NCBI GenBank assembly: GCA_030684575.1
Contig: JAUXVD010000008.1
Coordinates: forward strand, 310,001-374,000
From: Nitrospirota bacterium
Lineage (GTDB): Bacteria; Nitrospirota; Nitrospiria; Nitrospirales; Nitrospiraceae
DNA: 64,000 nucleotides
Reading direction: 5' to 3'
Under the pieces are notes generated by a model. The model saw nothing but the letters and a program-made list of their open reading frames with translations, ran no database searches and was not told the origin of the DNA. The translations under genes were made by a program, and so were the position numbers. Of the stretch, positions 52,415-61,516 are shown one piece after another (the stretch's first letter is position 1; each line of letters opens with the position of its first letter).

Positions 52415-52993
52415 ATGAGCAGGCACAGGGTACGCCGTCGGAGTCTCACCGTCTTGGCGGTCATCTGGCTGGCGCTCGCGCCGGAGAGCCATGCGGTGGT
52501 GCAGATGCTTCCGGACGTGTCACTCACGGTCGATGGCCGGGTTGTCCACGATCATGCATCCGTCGTCTCAGATCCCACCGTGAAAGAGATTCTGGCGGCG
52601 TTCGGTCGTGCCGAAGCCGCCGTGCAGAAAGAGGATCTGGCGCCGCTGCTGCAATTCTACGCCAAGGGCTACAACTACCATGGCTTGAAATCGGCGGATG
52701 TACGCCGGATCTGGGGCGAAGTCTTCGATCATTACCGTGACCTGTCGTCGACCCATCTCTTTTCGGAGGTGAAACTGTTCCGGTCAGGGCTTCAGGTGCG
52801 TGCGGAAATCACCTGCACCGGCGGCCTGTACGGGACGGAGGCCGAGGGCGGCACGCGGATCACGTTGGATAGTTGGTTTCGCGAAGTCCACTATCTGGTT
52901 CATGAGGACGGGGCCTGGCGTTTTCTGGGGAACGCGGGCGCTGCGCCAAGCACAGCGCCTTTCGCGTCTAGCCCTCACCATCCGCTTTTTTAG
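52415..52993 (+). CDS. exported NTF2-like (SnoaL/DUF4440-type) protein
   Basis: The 192-residue product has a signal peptide (SLTVLAVIWLALAPESHA) and an NTF2-like cone domain (VKEILAAFGRAEAAVQKEDLAPLLQFYAKGYNYHGLKSADVRRIW ... DSWFREVHYLVHEDGAWRFLGN). The stop falls in TTTTTTAGCATCCTGC, the terminus of the ~125-bp palindromic repeat, so the last residues may come from the repeat. Function unknown; nearby to the antiporter. Confidence 0.75.
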   Translation: MSRHRVRRRSLTVLAVIWLALAPESHAVVQMLPDVSLTVDGRVVHDHASVVSDPTVKEILAAFGRAEAAVQKEDLAPLLQFYAKGYNYHGLKSADVRRIWGEVFDHYRDLSSTHLFSEVKLFRSGLQVRAEITCTGGLYGTEAEGGTRITLDSWFREVHYLVHEDGAWRFLGNAGAAPSTAPFASSPHHPLF

Positions 52994-53076
52994 CATCCTG
53001 CGGTGATTCTGATCCCAGCACCACGCAGAAGATTCTGGCCAGGTTATCTTTTTCAGGCAAGTCTATCGATAGTCTG

Positions 53077-54090
53077 CTAGTCGCTCAGGCTCGGGAGAAG
53101 TCCGATCGCCATTCCGTCGGTTTTTGGTCGGCCCGATCGGTTCAATTCGATGTGGGCCGGTTTGGTGGCGAGCTCGAAGGGTCCCATCAGGGCTCCGACC
53201 TCTTCTGGCGCCGGTTCCAGTTCGAACCGCTCTCTTCGAATCTCGCTGCCGGTCTTATTGCGATAGATCAGCTCGTCCGTTTCCAGATCATATTCCGGAA
53301 TCTCGACGTTCCCCCAGCGCTGCATGAAGTAATGGGCGTAGAGGGTATAGAGACCGTGCTCCTTGTTGTTATGCCGCAGGACGTATTCCGGCATAGTCTT
53401 CACATCCAAGTCGGCATGGTAATGCTGGAGCCAGAGGTAGTCTCCTAGGATGACCAATTTCATCAGCGGAGAATCCGAGTAGAGCTTCAGCTTGACGGTC
53501 TTTCCCATGGCCTTCAGCCGTTTGAGTAGCAGGATACTCTGCCGGACTTCTGCCCGGAATTGTTCCAGCGTGAACTCAGGATGGTCGATCGCTTGGATGC
53601 GGGTACTCGCGTCCTGGCTGTAGGGATTCACCAGCATGATTCTCGCCCCCAGGCATTTGTCCAGGACCGAGGACAGGCTTCCCACTTGGTCCCCAAAGGT
53701 GCTGTGGCCGCTCGACCCGATGACGGAGATGGTTCGGCCTGTGCCCTGCTCTTCCCGGAGCGTTGCGATATGCCGTTGCGCTCCCCGCGTGCGGCGCGGG
53801 AAGAACGAGACGAGGCCCGCTCCGGTCGCCATTAGTGCGAGGGCGCGATCCCGCATGCTGCGACGGAGGTAGTTGAGACCGATGATCAACAGCACCGTCA
53901 GCGTCATTTCCACGGCGATGAGCGAGAGTTTGTCCTGTTCGACGCGTGCCCAAAATGAAAGAAAATGCCTGGCGCCTGCCGGGAGCAAGAGCGCAATGCC
54001 CGCACTCAAGGCGACGATGACGATGTGATAGAGACTCCCAGCGGCGTCGTGGAGGAGTGCTCGAACGGTTGACGAAAATTCATGAAACAC
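53077..54090 (-). CDS. membrane protein with two spans and cytoplasmic domain of PLD-like type
   Basis: The 337-residue product starts with GTG (AGAGGTG upstream) and has two N-terminal spans (IVIVALSAGIALLLPAG, LIAVEMTLTVLLIIGLNYL). The remaining 230 residues are cytosolic: ISVIGSSGHSTFGDQVGSLSS ... KTVKLKLYSDSPLMKLVILGDYLWLQHYH. A single H-x-K-like motif of the PLD superfamily is not found, so the PLD resemblance is by fold pattern only. Function unknown. Confidence 0.6.
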   Translation of the reverse strand: MFHEFSSTVRALLHDAAGSLYHIVIVALSAGIALLLPAGARHFLSFWARVEQDKLSLIAVEMTLTVLLIIGLNYLRRSMRDRALALMATGAGLVSFFPRRTRGAQRHIATLREEQGTGRTISVIGSSGHSTFGDQVGSLSSVLDKCLGARIMLVNPYSQDASTRIQAIDHPEFTLEQFRAEVRQSILLLKRLKAMGKTVKLKLYSDSPLMKLVILGDYLWLQHYHADLDVKTMPEYVLRHNNKEHGLYTLYAHYFMQRWGNVEIPEYDLETDELIYRNKTGSEIRRERFELEPAPEEVGALMGPFELATKPAHIELNRSGRPKTDGMAIGLLPSLSD

Positions 54091-54484
54091 GGATGCACCT
54101 CTTGATGTTGTGAGGTCCCCACGAGTCTGTCGGGCTAGCCATGAACGCGAGGGATGAGTCGGCCTTCGACGAAATGCTCAGCAGATATGGACGGCTGCGT
54201 GCGGACAAAAAAAGATCGCGTCAGACTTCGTGTCTCGTTGGAGGACTGCAGCCTCCGAACACGGAAGGTCTTCTACGATCACCTGTCACCCTAACATGCA
54301 CCTGGCGGGCATGCAAGGAATGCGACGAAAGATGTGCGAGCGTCTGGAAGCGTAAAGCGCGACTACGAGCCGATAGCCTATAGCATCGGATAGGCATCGT
54401 CTGTCGGGAAGAAGAGTCGAGTATTGGTTTCGACAGTTCCAGCTCTGGTTCCCCGCCATCAGCGATATGCTCTTCTCTTCGGCC
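54091..54484. other. spacer without a recognisable gene
   Basis: A plus-strand frame at 54141 begins MNARDESAFDEMLSRYGRL but loses coding character after 30 codons and has no SD. It may be a decayed gene start. Confidence 0.35.
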
Positions 54485-54970
54485 CTAGGACTGCAACGTC
54501 GAAGGCTCTCGATGGAACTGCGCCACCGTCGGGTGAACCAATTCGGCAAAGTCGCGGTAACGAAGCTTCATGGCTCCCGTATGTGTCCCGGCGTCGAAGA
54601 AAATGTGTTCATCTTTGGTGAGCAACTGATCGACGTAGACCGCCATGTTGTAGAGATTGCCGAACGGAGGCATCGTCCCTACTTCGCAGTCCGGAAAGAG
54701 TTCTGCGAGTTCCTGCTCCGTTGCCAGCCTCACATGTTTGCTGTCCAGCGCCTCTTCGAGTCCCCTAAAATCCACCCGCCAGGTGGAGGGGATGACCACT
54801 GTCACAAATCGTTGGTCTGCTTTGACCACCACCACTTTGGCGAACAGATCGCCTGGCACATGGAGAACCTCCGCCGTCCTTCTGGCGCTGAAGGCCTTGT
54901 CATGGCTGAGTACCGTATAGGCGATTTTGTGGCTGTCGAGATAGGTTTGGAGTCGTTTGAGGACGGGCAT
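54485..54970 (-). CDS. YbaK/EbsC-type aminoacyl-tRNA deacylase
   Basis: The 161-residue product is the YbaK/ProX fold with a catalytic-loop Lys near residue 46 (LFAKVVVVKADQ) and GTMPPFGNLYNMAVYVD near residue 98, the loop that lines the active site. It hydrolyses mischarged Cys- or Ala-tRNA(Pro). The start is the ATG at 54970 with GGAGG five bases upstream; an ATG four codons earlier overlaps that SD. Confidence 0.88.
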   Translation of the reverse strand: MPVLKRLQTYLDSHKIAYTVLSHDKAFSARRTAEVLHVPGDLFAKVVVVKADQRFVTVVIPSTWRVDFRGLEEALDSKHVRLATEQELAELFPDCEVGTMPPFGNLYNMAVYVDQLLTKDEHIFFDAGTHTGAMKLRYRDFAELVHPTVAQFHREPSTLQS

Positions 54971-54989
54971 GGCAACCTCCATGGGGTAG

Positions 54990-55113
54990 GCAGGATGCTG
55001 AAAAAGCCTGCCAGCGTCGTTCTCGCATCGTTCAGACCCTCAACGTACCCTCCGGGTACGCCTCGGGTTTTCACTCGCTGCGGCCTTGCTGGCAGCCTTT
55101 TTGAGCATCCTGC
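54990..55113 (+). repeat. ~125-bp palindromic repeat, copy 6
   Basis: GCAGGATGCTGAAAAAGCC to TTTTTGAGCATCCTGC, central GTACCCTCCGGGTACG. Its bounds and centre are the best-preserved of the family in this window. Confidence 0.92.
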
Positions 55114-55319
55114 GTTTGAGCCTATTGATGATTGAATAGAGCAAGGGGAATGCCATCATCCTCACGCAGAATGGCGCAGGTAAATGTGTGATGCATTGCG
55201 TGGTTAGCGAAGGATTAAGACAGTGGCATTCGAGGCAGCAGACTGGTTCCGTGGCAGAATAGGGCAATGGTGTATAGCGGACTGTCCTGAAATGCTACGA
55301 CGAAGTGAGGTGAAGAGGG

Positions 55320-55383
55320 TTTGTCTGGTTCATCTTGTTTGTTTGGTTCAACCAGATAAACGAGACGAACCAGAGAAACAAAA
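55320..55383. repeat. CCAGA/TCTGG hairpin repeat
   Basis: TTGTCTGGTTCATCTTG ... TTGGTTCAACCAGATAAACG, then GAACCAGAGAAAC, folding around GGTTCAACC. It lies just after the reductase stop (minus strand). Confidence 0.6.
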
Positions 55384-55397
55384 GGAACAGCCCGCCA

Positions 55398-56342
55398 TTA
55401 GCGGAGGCGTTCGCGGCCATGGGGGGTCGTGAGATCCTGGTCCGGACCGAGAGGAACGATACGGGTTGGATTGATGTCGTCGTGGGTGACGTAGTAATGC
55501 CGCTTGATGTGGTCGAAGTTCACGGTGTCGGCGATGCCGTCGGTTTGATAGAGGTCTTTGAGATAGCCGAAGAGGTTCGGGTAGTCGATGATTCTCCGAA
55601 TGTTGCACTTGAAATGGCCGTGGTAGACGGCGTCGAAGCGTATGAGGGTGACGAATAAGCGCCAATCGGTTTCGAGGAACTGTGAGCCGAAGAGATAGCG
55701 TTGGCGTACCAGCCTGGCCTCGAGTTGATCGAGGGCGTCGAAGAGGCGCAGCACGGCCCGCTCATAGGCCTGCTGCGAGGTGGCGAATCCCGCGCGATAG
55801 ACCCCGTCGTTCACGTTTTCGTAGATGAAGGTGTTGAGGTCGTCGATCTCTTTCCTGATGCCGTCTTGATAGAGATCGATCGTGTTTTCGGTGAAGCGGT
55901 TGAACTCGCCGTTGAACATACGCATGAGGTCGTCATCGGAATTGGTCACGATGCGTTTCGTGACGGTATCCCACAAGACCGGGACGGTGAATCGTCCCCG
56001 ATAGTCGGGATCGGTGGCCTTATAGGCCTGGCTGAGGAACTGGAATCCGTTGATGGGATCGAGCGAATGGCCCGTCCCTTCTCGGAAGGCCCAGCCCCGC
56101 TCGTCGCGGATCGGGTCCACGACCGTCATGCCGATCGCGTCTTCGAGCTTCTTGAGTTTTCGCACAATGATCGTGCGATGGGCCCAGGGGCAGGCTAGGG
56201 AGACATAGAGGTGGTAACGGCCTTTCTCAGCTGGATAGCCGGAGTTCCCGTTCGCGGTCACCCAGTTCTTGAACATGTCCGGCTGCCTGGCGAAGGCGCC
56301 TTCGCCGCTTTGCTCGTCTGGAAATTGCGCCTTGATGGTCAT
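55398..56342 (-). CDS. glutathionyl-hydroquinone reductase (Omega/Xi-class GST)
   Basis: The 314-residue product has the Xi-class active site SLACPWAHRTIIVRKLKKL with the nucleophilic Cys near residue 51, and GRFTVPVLWD and TNSDDDLMRMFN typical of this group (PcpF/YqjG-like). It reduces glutathionyl- or other thiol-adducted quinones. AGGAG precedes the ATG. The C-terminal helical domain (YRAGFATSQQAYERAVLRLFDALDQLE) is complete. Confidence 0.92.
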   Translation of the reverse strand: MTIKAQFPDEQSGEGAFARQPDMFKNWVTANGNSGYPAEKGRYHLYVSLACPWAHRTIIVRKLKKLEDAIGMTVVDPIRDERGWAFREGTGHSLDPINGFQFLSQAYKATDPDYRGRFTVPVLWDTVTKRIVTNSDDDLMRMFNGEFNRFTENTIDLYQDGIRKEIDDLNTFIYENVNDGVYRAGFATSQQAYERAVLRLFDALDQLEARLVRQRYLFGSQFLETDWRLFVTLIRFDAVYHGHFKCNIRRIIDYPNLFGYLKDLYQTDGIADTVNFDHIKRHYYVTHDDINPTRIVPLGPDQDLTTPHGRERLR

Positions 56343-56387
56343 GTGAACTCCTACTGCCTCTACCGTACCATAATAATGGGGAATGGG

Positions 56388-56545
56388 GAGGTGCTCTGGT
56401 TAGTCCATCGTGCTCGCGCAACGCGCGGCCTCGGAAAGACGGAAGGGTAGCCTGGTCGTCCTCCTGCTCGCGGAACGCGCACGATCAGAATGTGCTCGTT
56501 CGACGCGCGCAGTGAGGGACAGTCCGGCGACCTCCTTAAGAGCAA
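56388..56545. repeat. TGCTCGCG hairpin repeat, composite copy
   Basis: A partial unit (CATCGTGCTCGCGCAACGCG, CGGCCTCGGAAAGAC) is followed by GGTAGCCTGGTCGTCCTC, TGCTCGCGGAACGCG, TCGTTCGACGCGCGCAG and GGGACAGTCCGGCGACC. The right arm no longer pairs well with the left. Confidence 0.65.
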
Positions 56546-56590
56546 AGTTGGGAGAGTCAAAATCTCCTCACACCCGTACGTGGTTGGCTG

Positions 56591-57088
56591 ATGAACTGGA
56601 CGGAGAAAGCGGAGACATTATATATTCCAGGAAGAGAACCTTGCCGCCTCCCACTGTGTGTAAGCGCTACGTTGGAATTCATCGGCGAAATACTATTTGA
56701 AGCTATTTGGGCCCTTGTTCAGGTCCTTGGCGAAGTATTACTCCAAACCTTCGGTGAAATGATTGCTGAGATCATCGGCTATGGAATGCGAGAGACGTTT
56801 CGTCGACCGAAGCCACTCATGCCCTGGCAAGCGACTATCGGCTACCTTGCTTGGGGTGCAATTTTTGGTGCCATCAGTCTTTGGCTCTTCCATGGTCACT
56901 TCATCCAATCACAGTGGCTTCGACTCGTGAACCTGTTTCTGACTCCGGTCATCGCTGGGCTCATCATGGCAAAGATCGGATCCTGGCGTCGCAATCGTGA
57001 CCAGGAGCCAATTCGTCTCGATTCATTCTCATATGGGTTTTCTTTTGCGTTTGGGATGGCGTTGGTGCGGTACCTTTGGGCGAAGTAA
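56591..57088 (+). CDS. small membrane protein of unknown function
   Basis: The 165-residue product has a hydrophobic amphipathic N-terminal part (LEFIGEILFEAIWALVQVLGEVLL) and three spans (ATIGYLAWGAIFGAISLWLF, LVNLFLTPVIAGLIMAK and YGFSFAFGMALVRYLW). Members of this loose type often start at the MEFxGE segment; here that would be a TTG at 56672. Neither start has an SD. Function unknown. Confidence 0.65.
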   Translation: MNWTEKAETLYIPGREPCRLPLCVSATLEFIGEILFEAIWALVQVLGEVLLQTFGEMIAEIIGYGMRETFRRPKPLMPWQATIGYLAWGAIFGAISLWLFHGHFIQSQWLRLVNLFLTPVIAGLIMAKIGSWRRNRDQEPIRLDSFSYGFSFAFGMALVRYLWAK

Positions 57089-57234
57089 TTGTGTGTGAGT
57101 TGCAGTGTGAGGCGTTACTTAATCTGAAATATCACCATTTCCTGCTTCTCCCGGTTGACTCTTGCCACGCTAGAACGTAGCCTCTCTCCGTTTTCGCTTC
57201 AGCCTTTGATTACTCACTGGTAGAACCCGTTGCT

Positions 57235-57783
57235 ATGGATTGGTTGTTGTGGCTCGGCTTGGTGGCTCTCTTCGTTGTCGGGGCTACGGCTGCGTTTTAT
57301 TGGTATGGGTTTGTGACCCGCACGCAGGAGGCGTTCCGTGCGGCGCAGCCGGATCTCCGGATCACCAACATGTCGGCGATGAGTTCAGGGAATGTCCTCA
57401 CGATTTATCCGGAACTCGAGAATGTGGGTGGAGGGTTGGCGTACGATTGTCTACTGCACATGGGTGGGTGGGAAGGCAGCTTCGCGGTGAAGAAAGTCTA
57501 TCCTCGCGGGCCACGCTATCAGAAACATGTAGCCTCGATCGTCTTGGGCCCTGACGCGCCGGTTCGCGCCAAACCTATCAATAATGGCTATGTCCGGCTC
57601 CGATATCTGGATCGCTGGGGGCTCAAGTACGACTGTTGGTATCAAGTGACCCAAGTGAAGAACGAGGGTGACCCGGCGCTCTATAGCGTTCAGGTCGACT
57701 TGGAGCATCCTCAATTGAATGACCCGCACCCGTCATTCTGGGAGATGCGGAAGTTTCTTCGCACGATTCCTTTGTATGACTGA
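57235..57783 (+). CDS. single-span membrane protein with beta-rich soluble domain
   Basis: The 182-residue product starts with one span (LLWLGLVALFVVGATAAFYWYG), then a beta-rich domain (DLRITNMSAMSSGNVLTIYPELENVGGGLAYDC...YVRLRYLDRWGLKYDCWYQV). It could be an Ig-like or C2-like fold on the periplasmic or cytoplasmic face. No family is recognised. Confidence 0.7.
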   Translation: MDWLLWLGLVALFVVGATAAFYWYGFVTRTQEAFRAAQPDLRITNMSAMSSGNVLTIYPELENVGGGLAYDCLLHMGGWEGSFAVKKVYPRGPRYQKHVASIVLGPDAPVRAKPINNGYVRLRYLDRWGLKYDCWYQVTQVKNEGDPALYSVQVDLEHPQLNDPHPSFWEMRKFLRTIPLYD

Positions 57784-58030
57784 GCAGATCGCGTCGCCAG
57801 TCTGGTATTGCGGCGTTGGCTTTCTCATCGGCAGTATGATTGTCTCGCGGATGCCACGTCCCTGTGTCAATGTTGACACAACTTCTTCTGCCATCTCTCT
57901 CGTGCGCAGATCGTCGTACCACAATATCCTGTGAGTACGTTCAATCTTCTGCCCTGAATATAGAACTTGCGGCGCAAGATTTTGATCGGTACGAGCCTTG
58001 CTCTACAGCCGATGTATGGAGGGATTCGTC
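57784..58030. other. spacer without gene
   Basis: Nothing is recognised here or in 58145-58447 except GGGGCAAATTTTGCCGC, a short hairpin near 58168. Confidence 0.4.
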
Positions 58031-58144
58031 ATGCATGATCCTGCTGTATGGACAGGTTGGTATGTCGCACTGCTGCTTTTCCCCTTCATGATCTTCGTCG
58101 TGGGGATCAGAGATTTTCTTTCCCGTCGAACAGGCCGTCGCTGA
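58031..58144 (+). CDS. 37-residue single-span membrane protein
   Basis: The ATG at 58031 is preceded by GGAGGG at seven bases. The product starts MHDPAVWTGWYVALLLFPFM and continues to a basic end (IRDFLSRRTGRR), giving N-out topology with one span. Not recognised. The ribosome binding site and topology make it the best-supported small gene in this 700-base gap. Confidence 0.55.
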   Translation: MHDPAVWTGWYVALLLFPFMIFVVGIRDFLSRRTGRR

Positions 58145-58447
58145 ACGGCCAAGCAGACGAGCGTAAGGGGCAAATTTTGCCGCTCAACCGCATGCGTCAT
58201 CCCACCGATTGAGCTGTCATCGTTCTCATACGATGGGCTTGGGCTACAATGTTCACCGAACAATGATGAACGCGATCGGTGCAGGCCTGTGGGCTATGAA
58301 CGGCGGGTCTGTGATGTGGGTGCCGGAAGGCTCTCGACGAACAACGCCTAGTCCTCTGTCCTGCTTCGTCGACTGGCCGTCTTTTGTAAGCTGGGGCAGG
58401 ATGGAATGAGGCGGGTGGTTTGGGTGCCCAATGCGTCCGCATAAAAT

Positions 58448-58480
58448 CAGGGGTGCCAAGCTCAATGCTCGACACCCCTG
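58448..58480 (-). terminator. terminator of the DUF3365 gene
   Basis: CAGGGGTG / CACCCCTG, with a GATTTTAT run on the minus strand, 22 bases after the stop codon. Confidence 0.75.
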
Positions 58481-58501
58481 AATTTGCCACGATTTCTACA
58501 A

Positions 58502-59263
58502 TTACTTGATCGGGAGCTTGACGCTGATCGCGCCTCCGAGGTCCCCTTCGTTGGCGCCTTCTTTCTTATAGCCGGAGATATCCGTTTCGCCCTTCGGTCC
58601 ACCGTGGCAACCCATGCAGCCTTTTCCATAATAAAGAGGGAGCATGACCCGCACGGCTTTCCCGCCCTCGACGGTTTCGCTCATGGCCTTGTCGCCCTGT
58701 CGGGGATAGGCGGCATCGGCGAGTTTCGTGAGGATGCCGGCCTCAAACCCGTCTGCCTTGTTCTTGGGATTCCGCAACAGGCTATCTTGCGTCGTTTGCT
58801 TGAGATACACCCCCGTCTTGGTGCTGAACTCTGCCGCGGCCTGCGTGCCGAAATGTGCCGGCGTGAACGCTTTATAGCCGACGCCTGATTTATTGATGCT
58901 CGCCTGATTGTCCGCCACCGTCTTTTTGGACGCCGCCACAAGTTCTGGCAACAGGCTCTTCGCGGTTTCCGGCACAGCCGCCGCCTTGAGATTGGCCAAA
59001 TCGATACCAGATCGTCCCTTAAACTTTTCGATCAGCTGTGTTTCGAATACGGCCGGCGTAAAGCCCTTGTCTCCCTTGGCCGCATCATTGATGAGCGGCT
59101 GGTTGGCGCCGACCGTTCCCCGACCGGCATCCAACAGAATGGCCAACAGACGTCCGGTTTCGATGGCATCTGGATTGGCCGACGCGGAAACCGGTGCGAG
59201 ACCGATTCCTACTGCGAGCAGGCCCAACGCAAAAACGAGAGTCCTCTTTTTCGCCATGTTCAT
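58502..59263 (-). CDS. exported DUF3365 haem protein
   Basis: The 253-residue product has a signal peptide (TLVFALGLLAVGIGLAPVSASA), a helical alpha/PAS-like core and one haem-c motif CMGCH near residue 218, followed by GPKGETDISGYKKEGANEGDLGGAISVKLP. This ending is the mark of the DUF3365/Tll0287 group, which is thought to sense redox or gases. It likely stands free in the periplasm here, as no kinase domain is attached. AGGAGG precedes the ATG. Confidence 0.85.
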   Translation of the reverse strand: MNMAKKRTLVFALGLLAVGIGLAPVSASANPDAIETGRLLAILLDAGRGTVGANQPLINDAAKGDKGFTPAVFETQLIEKFKGRSGIDLANLKAAAVPETAKSLLPELVAASKKTVADNQASINKSGVGYKAFTPAHFGTQAAAEFSTKTGVYLKQTTQDSLLRNPKNKADGFEAGILTKLADAAYPRQGDKAMSETVEGGKAVRVMLPLYYGKGCMGCHGGPKGETDISGYKKEGANEGDLGGAISVKLPIK

Positions 59264-59587
59264 GAATCCTCCTTGCTAGGCACGTGGGTTAAGGGGGCAC
59301 CAGAAGTACATTGCTCCTGGAAGAGCCCGCGATCACGTGACTATGAACTTTTCCTCTCACTCGCGCCAGTTCTATATTTTCACGTTGTTACTTCATAAGG
59401 ATTACACAGAATTGATTCTGCGTTGTGTCATCCACGATCGGGGATGGAAGGGGCAGGGCCCGATTCAGATTTGCGGTGCGCGCCATTCTACCGCCCGCCT
59501 CTCCCATTGCCTGTGGAGTTTTGTTAGGTCAAGTTGTCGGTCAAGTCCCGTTGCACCTTCCTTGTGTCCTCGGTAAGCTGCACTGCC

Positions 59588-60646
59588 ATGAATTCTTTGA
59601 AACGGCAAGGAGCGTTCTTCGGGCTTGCTGCGGCTCTGTTGTTCGGCATCAGCCCTCCCTTCGCCAAGCTGTTGCTGCCGGAGAGCGGCCCGTTGCTAAT
59701 CGCGGGGTTGCTGTATCTTGGCGCGGGCTTGGGCTTGCTCTTTTTTGAAATAATCGGTCGCCCGTTTCAGCCTGACGGACAAGAGGCTCCGGTCCGTCGG
59801 CCCGATGCAGGATTGCTGGCGGGGGTGATTCTCACCGGAGGGATGCTGGGTCCCTTTCTGATGTTGTGGGGACTGGAGCGCCTATCAGGCGTCCTGACCT
59901 CATTGCTCTTGAATCTGGAAGCGCCCTTCACTGTGCTGATTGCCGTACTTGTTTTCCGTGAGCATGTGGGTCGGCTCGAACTGGCAGGCATCTTCGCGAT
60001 CGTGGTTGCGGCAGGGATACTCACGTATCAGTCTGGCACGATCCGCGGCGACGTTGTTGGCGTCCTTGCCGTGCTGGGTGCCTGTCTCTGCTGGGCGGTC
60101 GATAACAATCTGAGTCAACGTCTCTCCCTGCGCGATCCGCTGGTGGTCACGCGGATCAAGACCCTCGGCGCCGGTTTCGGGATGCTCGGCCTGGCGGTTC
60201 TCACCAGCCAACCATGGCCCTCGGTCAGGATGACGCTGGCAGCGTTGCTGCTGGGACTCGTCAGTTACGGGGTGAGTTTGGTGATCGACATGCGCGCACT
60301 CCGGCTGCTCGGCGCGGCGCGTGAGGCGGGGTTCTTTGCCACCGCTCCCTTCATCGGCGCATTGGTTGCCGTGCCGGTCCTGGGAGAGCGATGGACCATC
60401 CAAGACGCGATCGCCACCGCGCTCATGCTGCTTGGAATTGCACTGCTCCTCCGGGCGCATCACGGACATACACACAGGCATGAGGCGTTAGAACATGACC
60501 ATGTGCATCGGCACGAAGATCATCACGACCACCGGCATGACGGAGAGGCTTCTGTTCGGGAGTCGCATGCGCATCCGCACCAACATGTGCCCATCGCGCA
60601 TGATCATCCGCACCTGTCGGACCTGCATCACCGGCATGACCACTAG
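59588..60646 (+). CDS. EamA-family transporter with His-rich C-terminal tail
   Basis: The product (352 residues) has ten spans in two EamA repeats (QGAFFGLAAALLFGISPPFAK ... GDVVGVLAVLGACLCWAVDNNLS). After the last span (ALMLLGIALLLRAHHGH) there are ~65 residues with about 27 His, in HGHTHRH, HEDHHDHRH and HPHQHV-type clusters. Such tails bind Ni2+, Zn2+ or Co2+. The tail makes metal or metabolite export likely but the substrate is unknown. The start is the ATG at 59588. Confidence 0.85.
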   Translation: MNSLKRQGAFFGLAAALLFGISPPFAKLLLPESGPLLIAGLLYLGAGLGLLFFEIIGRPFQPDGQEAPVRRPDAGLLAGVILTGGMLGPFLMLWGLERLSGVLTSLLLNLEAPFTVLIAVLVFREHVGRLELAGIFAIVVAAGILTYQSGTIRGDVVGVLAVLGACLCWAVDNNLSQRLSLRDPLVVTRIKTLGAGFGMLGLAVLTSQPWPSVRMTLAALLLGLVSYGVSLVIDMRALRLLGAAREAGFFATAPFIGALVAVPVLGERWTIQDAIATALMLLGIALLLRAHHGHTHRHEALEHDHVHRHEDHHDHRHDGEASVRESHAHPHQHVPIAHDHPHLSDLHHRHDH

Positions 60647-60754
60647 GAGTCGGAAGGAATCGGCGCAGTTACTTATTGCCTGGCGCACGGCGCGCTCTCC
60701 CCTGGTAGGCGCTTGCGGACATGTTGGGAGAAGGCCTGTGACCATCCGGACTGC

Positions 60755-61246
60755 TTACGGCAGGTCGTTCGGACTGTTCTCAAACCGGATGGCGATGCCT
60801 GAGAGGGCCTGTTCGATGCGCGGCTGATCCGTGGCCCCTTGGGTCAAGATGTACGGGTTGGAGCTGTAGGGGCTGTACCATCCGTATCCATAGAGACCGA
60901 ATGCCGCTCCGGCCGGGCCCAGTAAGCCCGGCTCATAGTAGGGGCTTCCGACTTGAGAGATCAGGACCATCGGCACATCCGGGACAATCGCATCGGCTCC
61001 CAATGAACGGGCGCGATCCAGCATCGTATGCCGGAGTGTCTCCAAGCTATAGTTTGAGCTTCGTACGGTAATCCGTGCCACTTCTATATGGGGTCGTGTG
61101 GGCTCCCCTTGGAGCCAATCGACTGGTGCGGTCGTGCTTTTCGGGGGATAGGTCGTGTCTGTGAAGTATTCGATGCTGGTGCCGACACATCCGGCGAGAG
61201 ACGCCATGACGGCCAGGGTCAGCAGGGTTCGTCCGAGGGGCTTCAT
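60755..61246 (-). CDS. small lipoprotein of unknown function
   Basis: The 163-residue product has a signal with lipobox LASLAGC-like (VMASLAGC), then a small domain with HIEVARITVRSSNYSLETLRHTMLDRARSLGADAIV, which has the YbjQ/Rcs-like heavy-metal-binding shape, and a Gly/Tyr-rich stretch (GAAFGLYGYGWYSPYSSNPY). GAGAGG precedes the ATG. Outer- or inner-membrane anchored. Confidence 0.7.
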   Translation of the reverse strand: MKPLGRTLLTLAVMASLAGCVGTSIEYFTDTTYPPKSTTAPVDWLQGEPTRPHIEVARITVRSSNYSLETLRHTMLDRARSLGADAIVPDVPMVLISQVGSPYYEPGLLGPAGAAFGLYGYGWYSPYSSNPYILTQGATDQPRIEQALSGIAIRFENSPNDLP

Positions 61247-61516
61247 ACAGGACCTCTCAACATGTGGTTGAGTCCACCGTACTGCGACGTCTGCGAGAGC
61301 CCGATTCCTCGTTGGAGGGTGGAGTCAAGAACCAGGGAACGAGCGGCTTGTTGTCTCCGCCGGGTCATATTACGACTTTTCCGTTTACCCTCTCACGCCG
61401 TACCGTTACGTTTCATAGGCCCTAGATTGCACCGCATAGGGGAAGCTTGATACACAATAGGGGTTCCATCGTCTCACGCTTCGCGCTGTATCGCTGTACC
61501 AGGAGGACTCGCACCC

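Noticed and set aside
25519-55113. CRISPR array
   Set aside because: Repeat copies are kilobases apart, palindromic and without regular spacers; no cas gene is seen.
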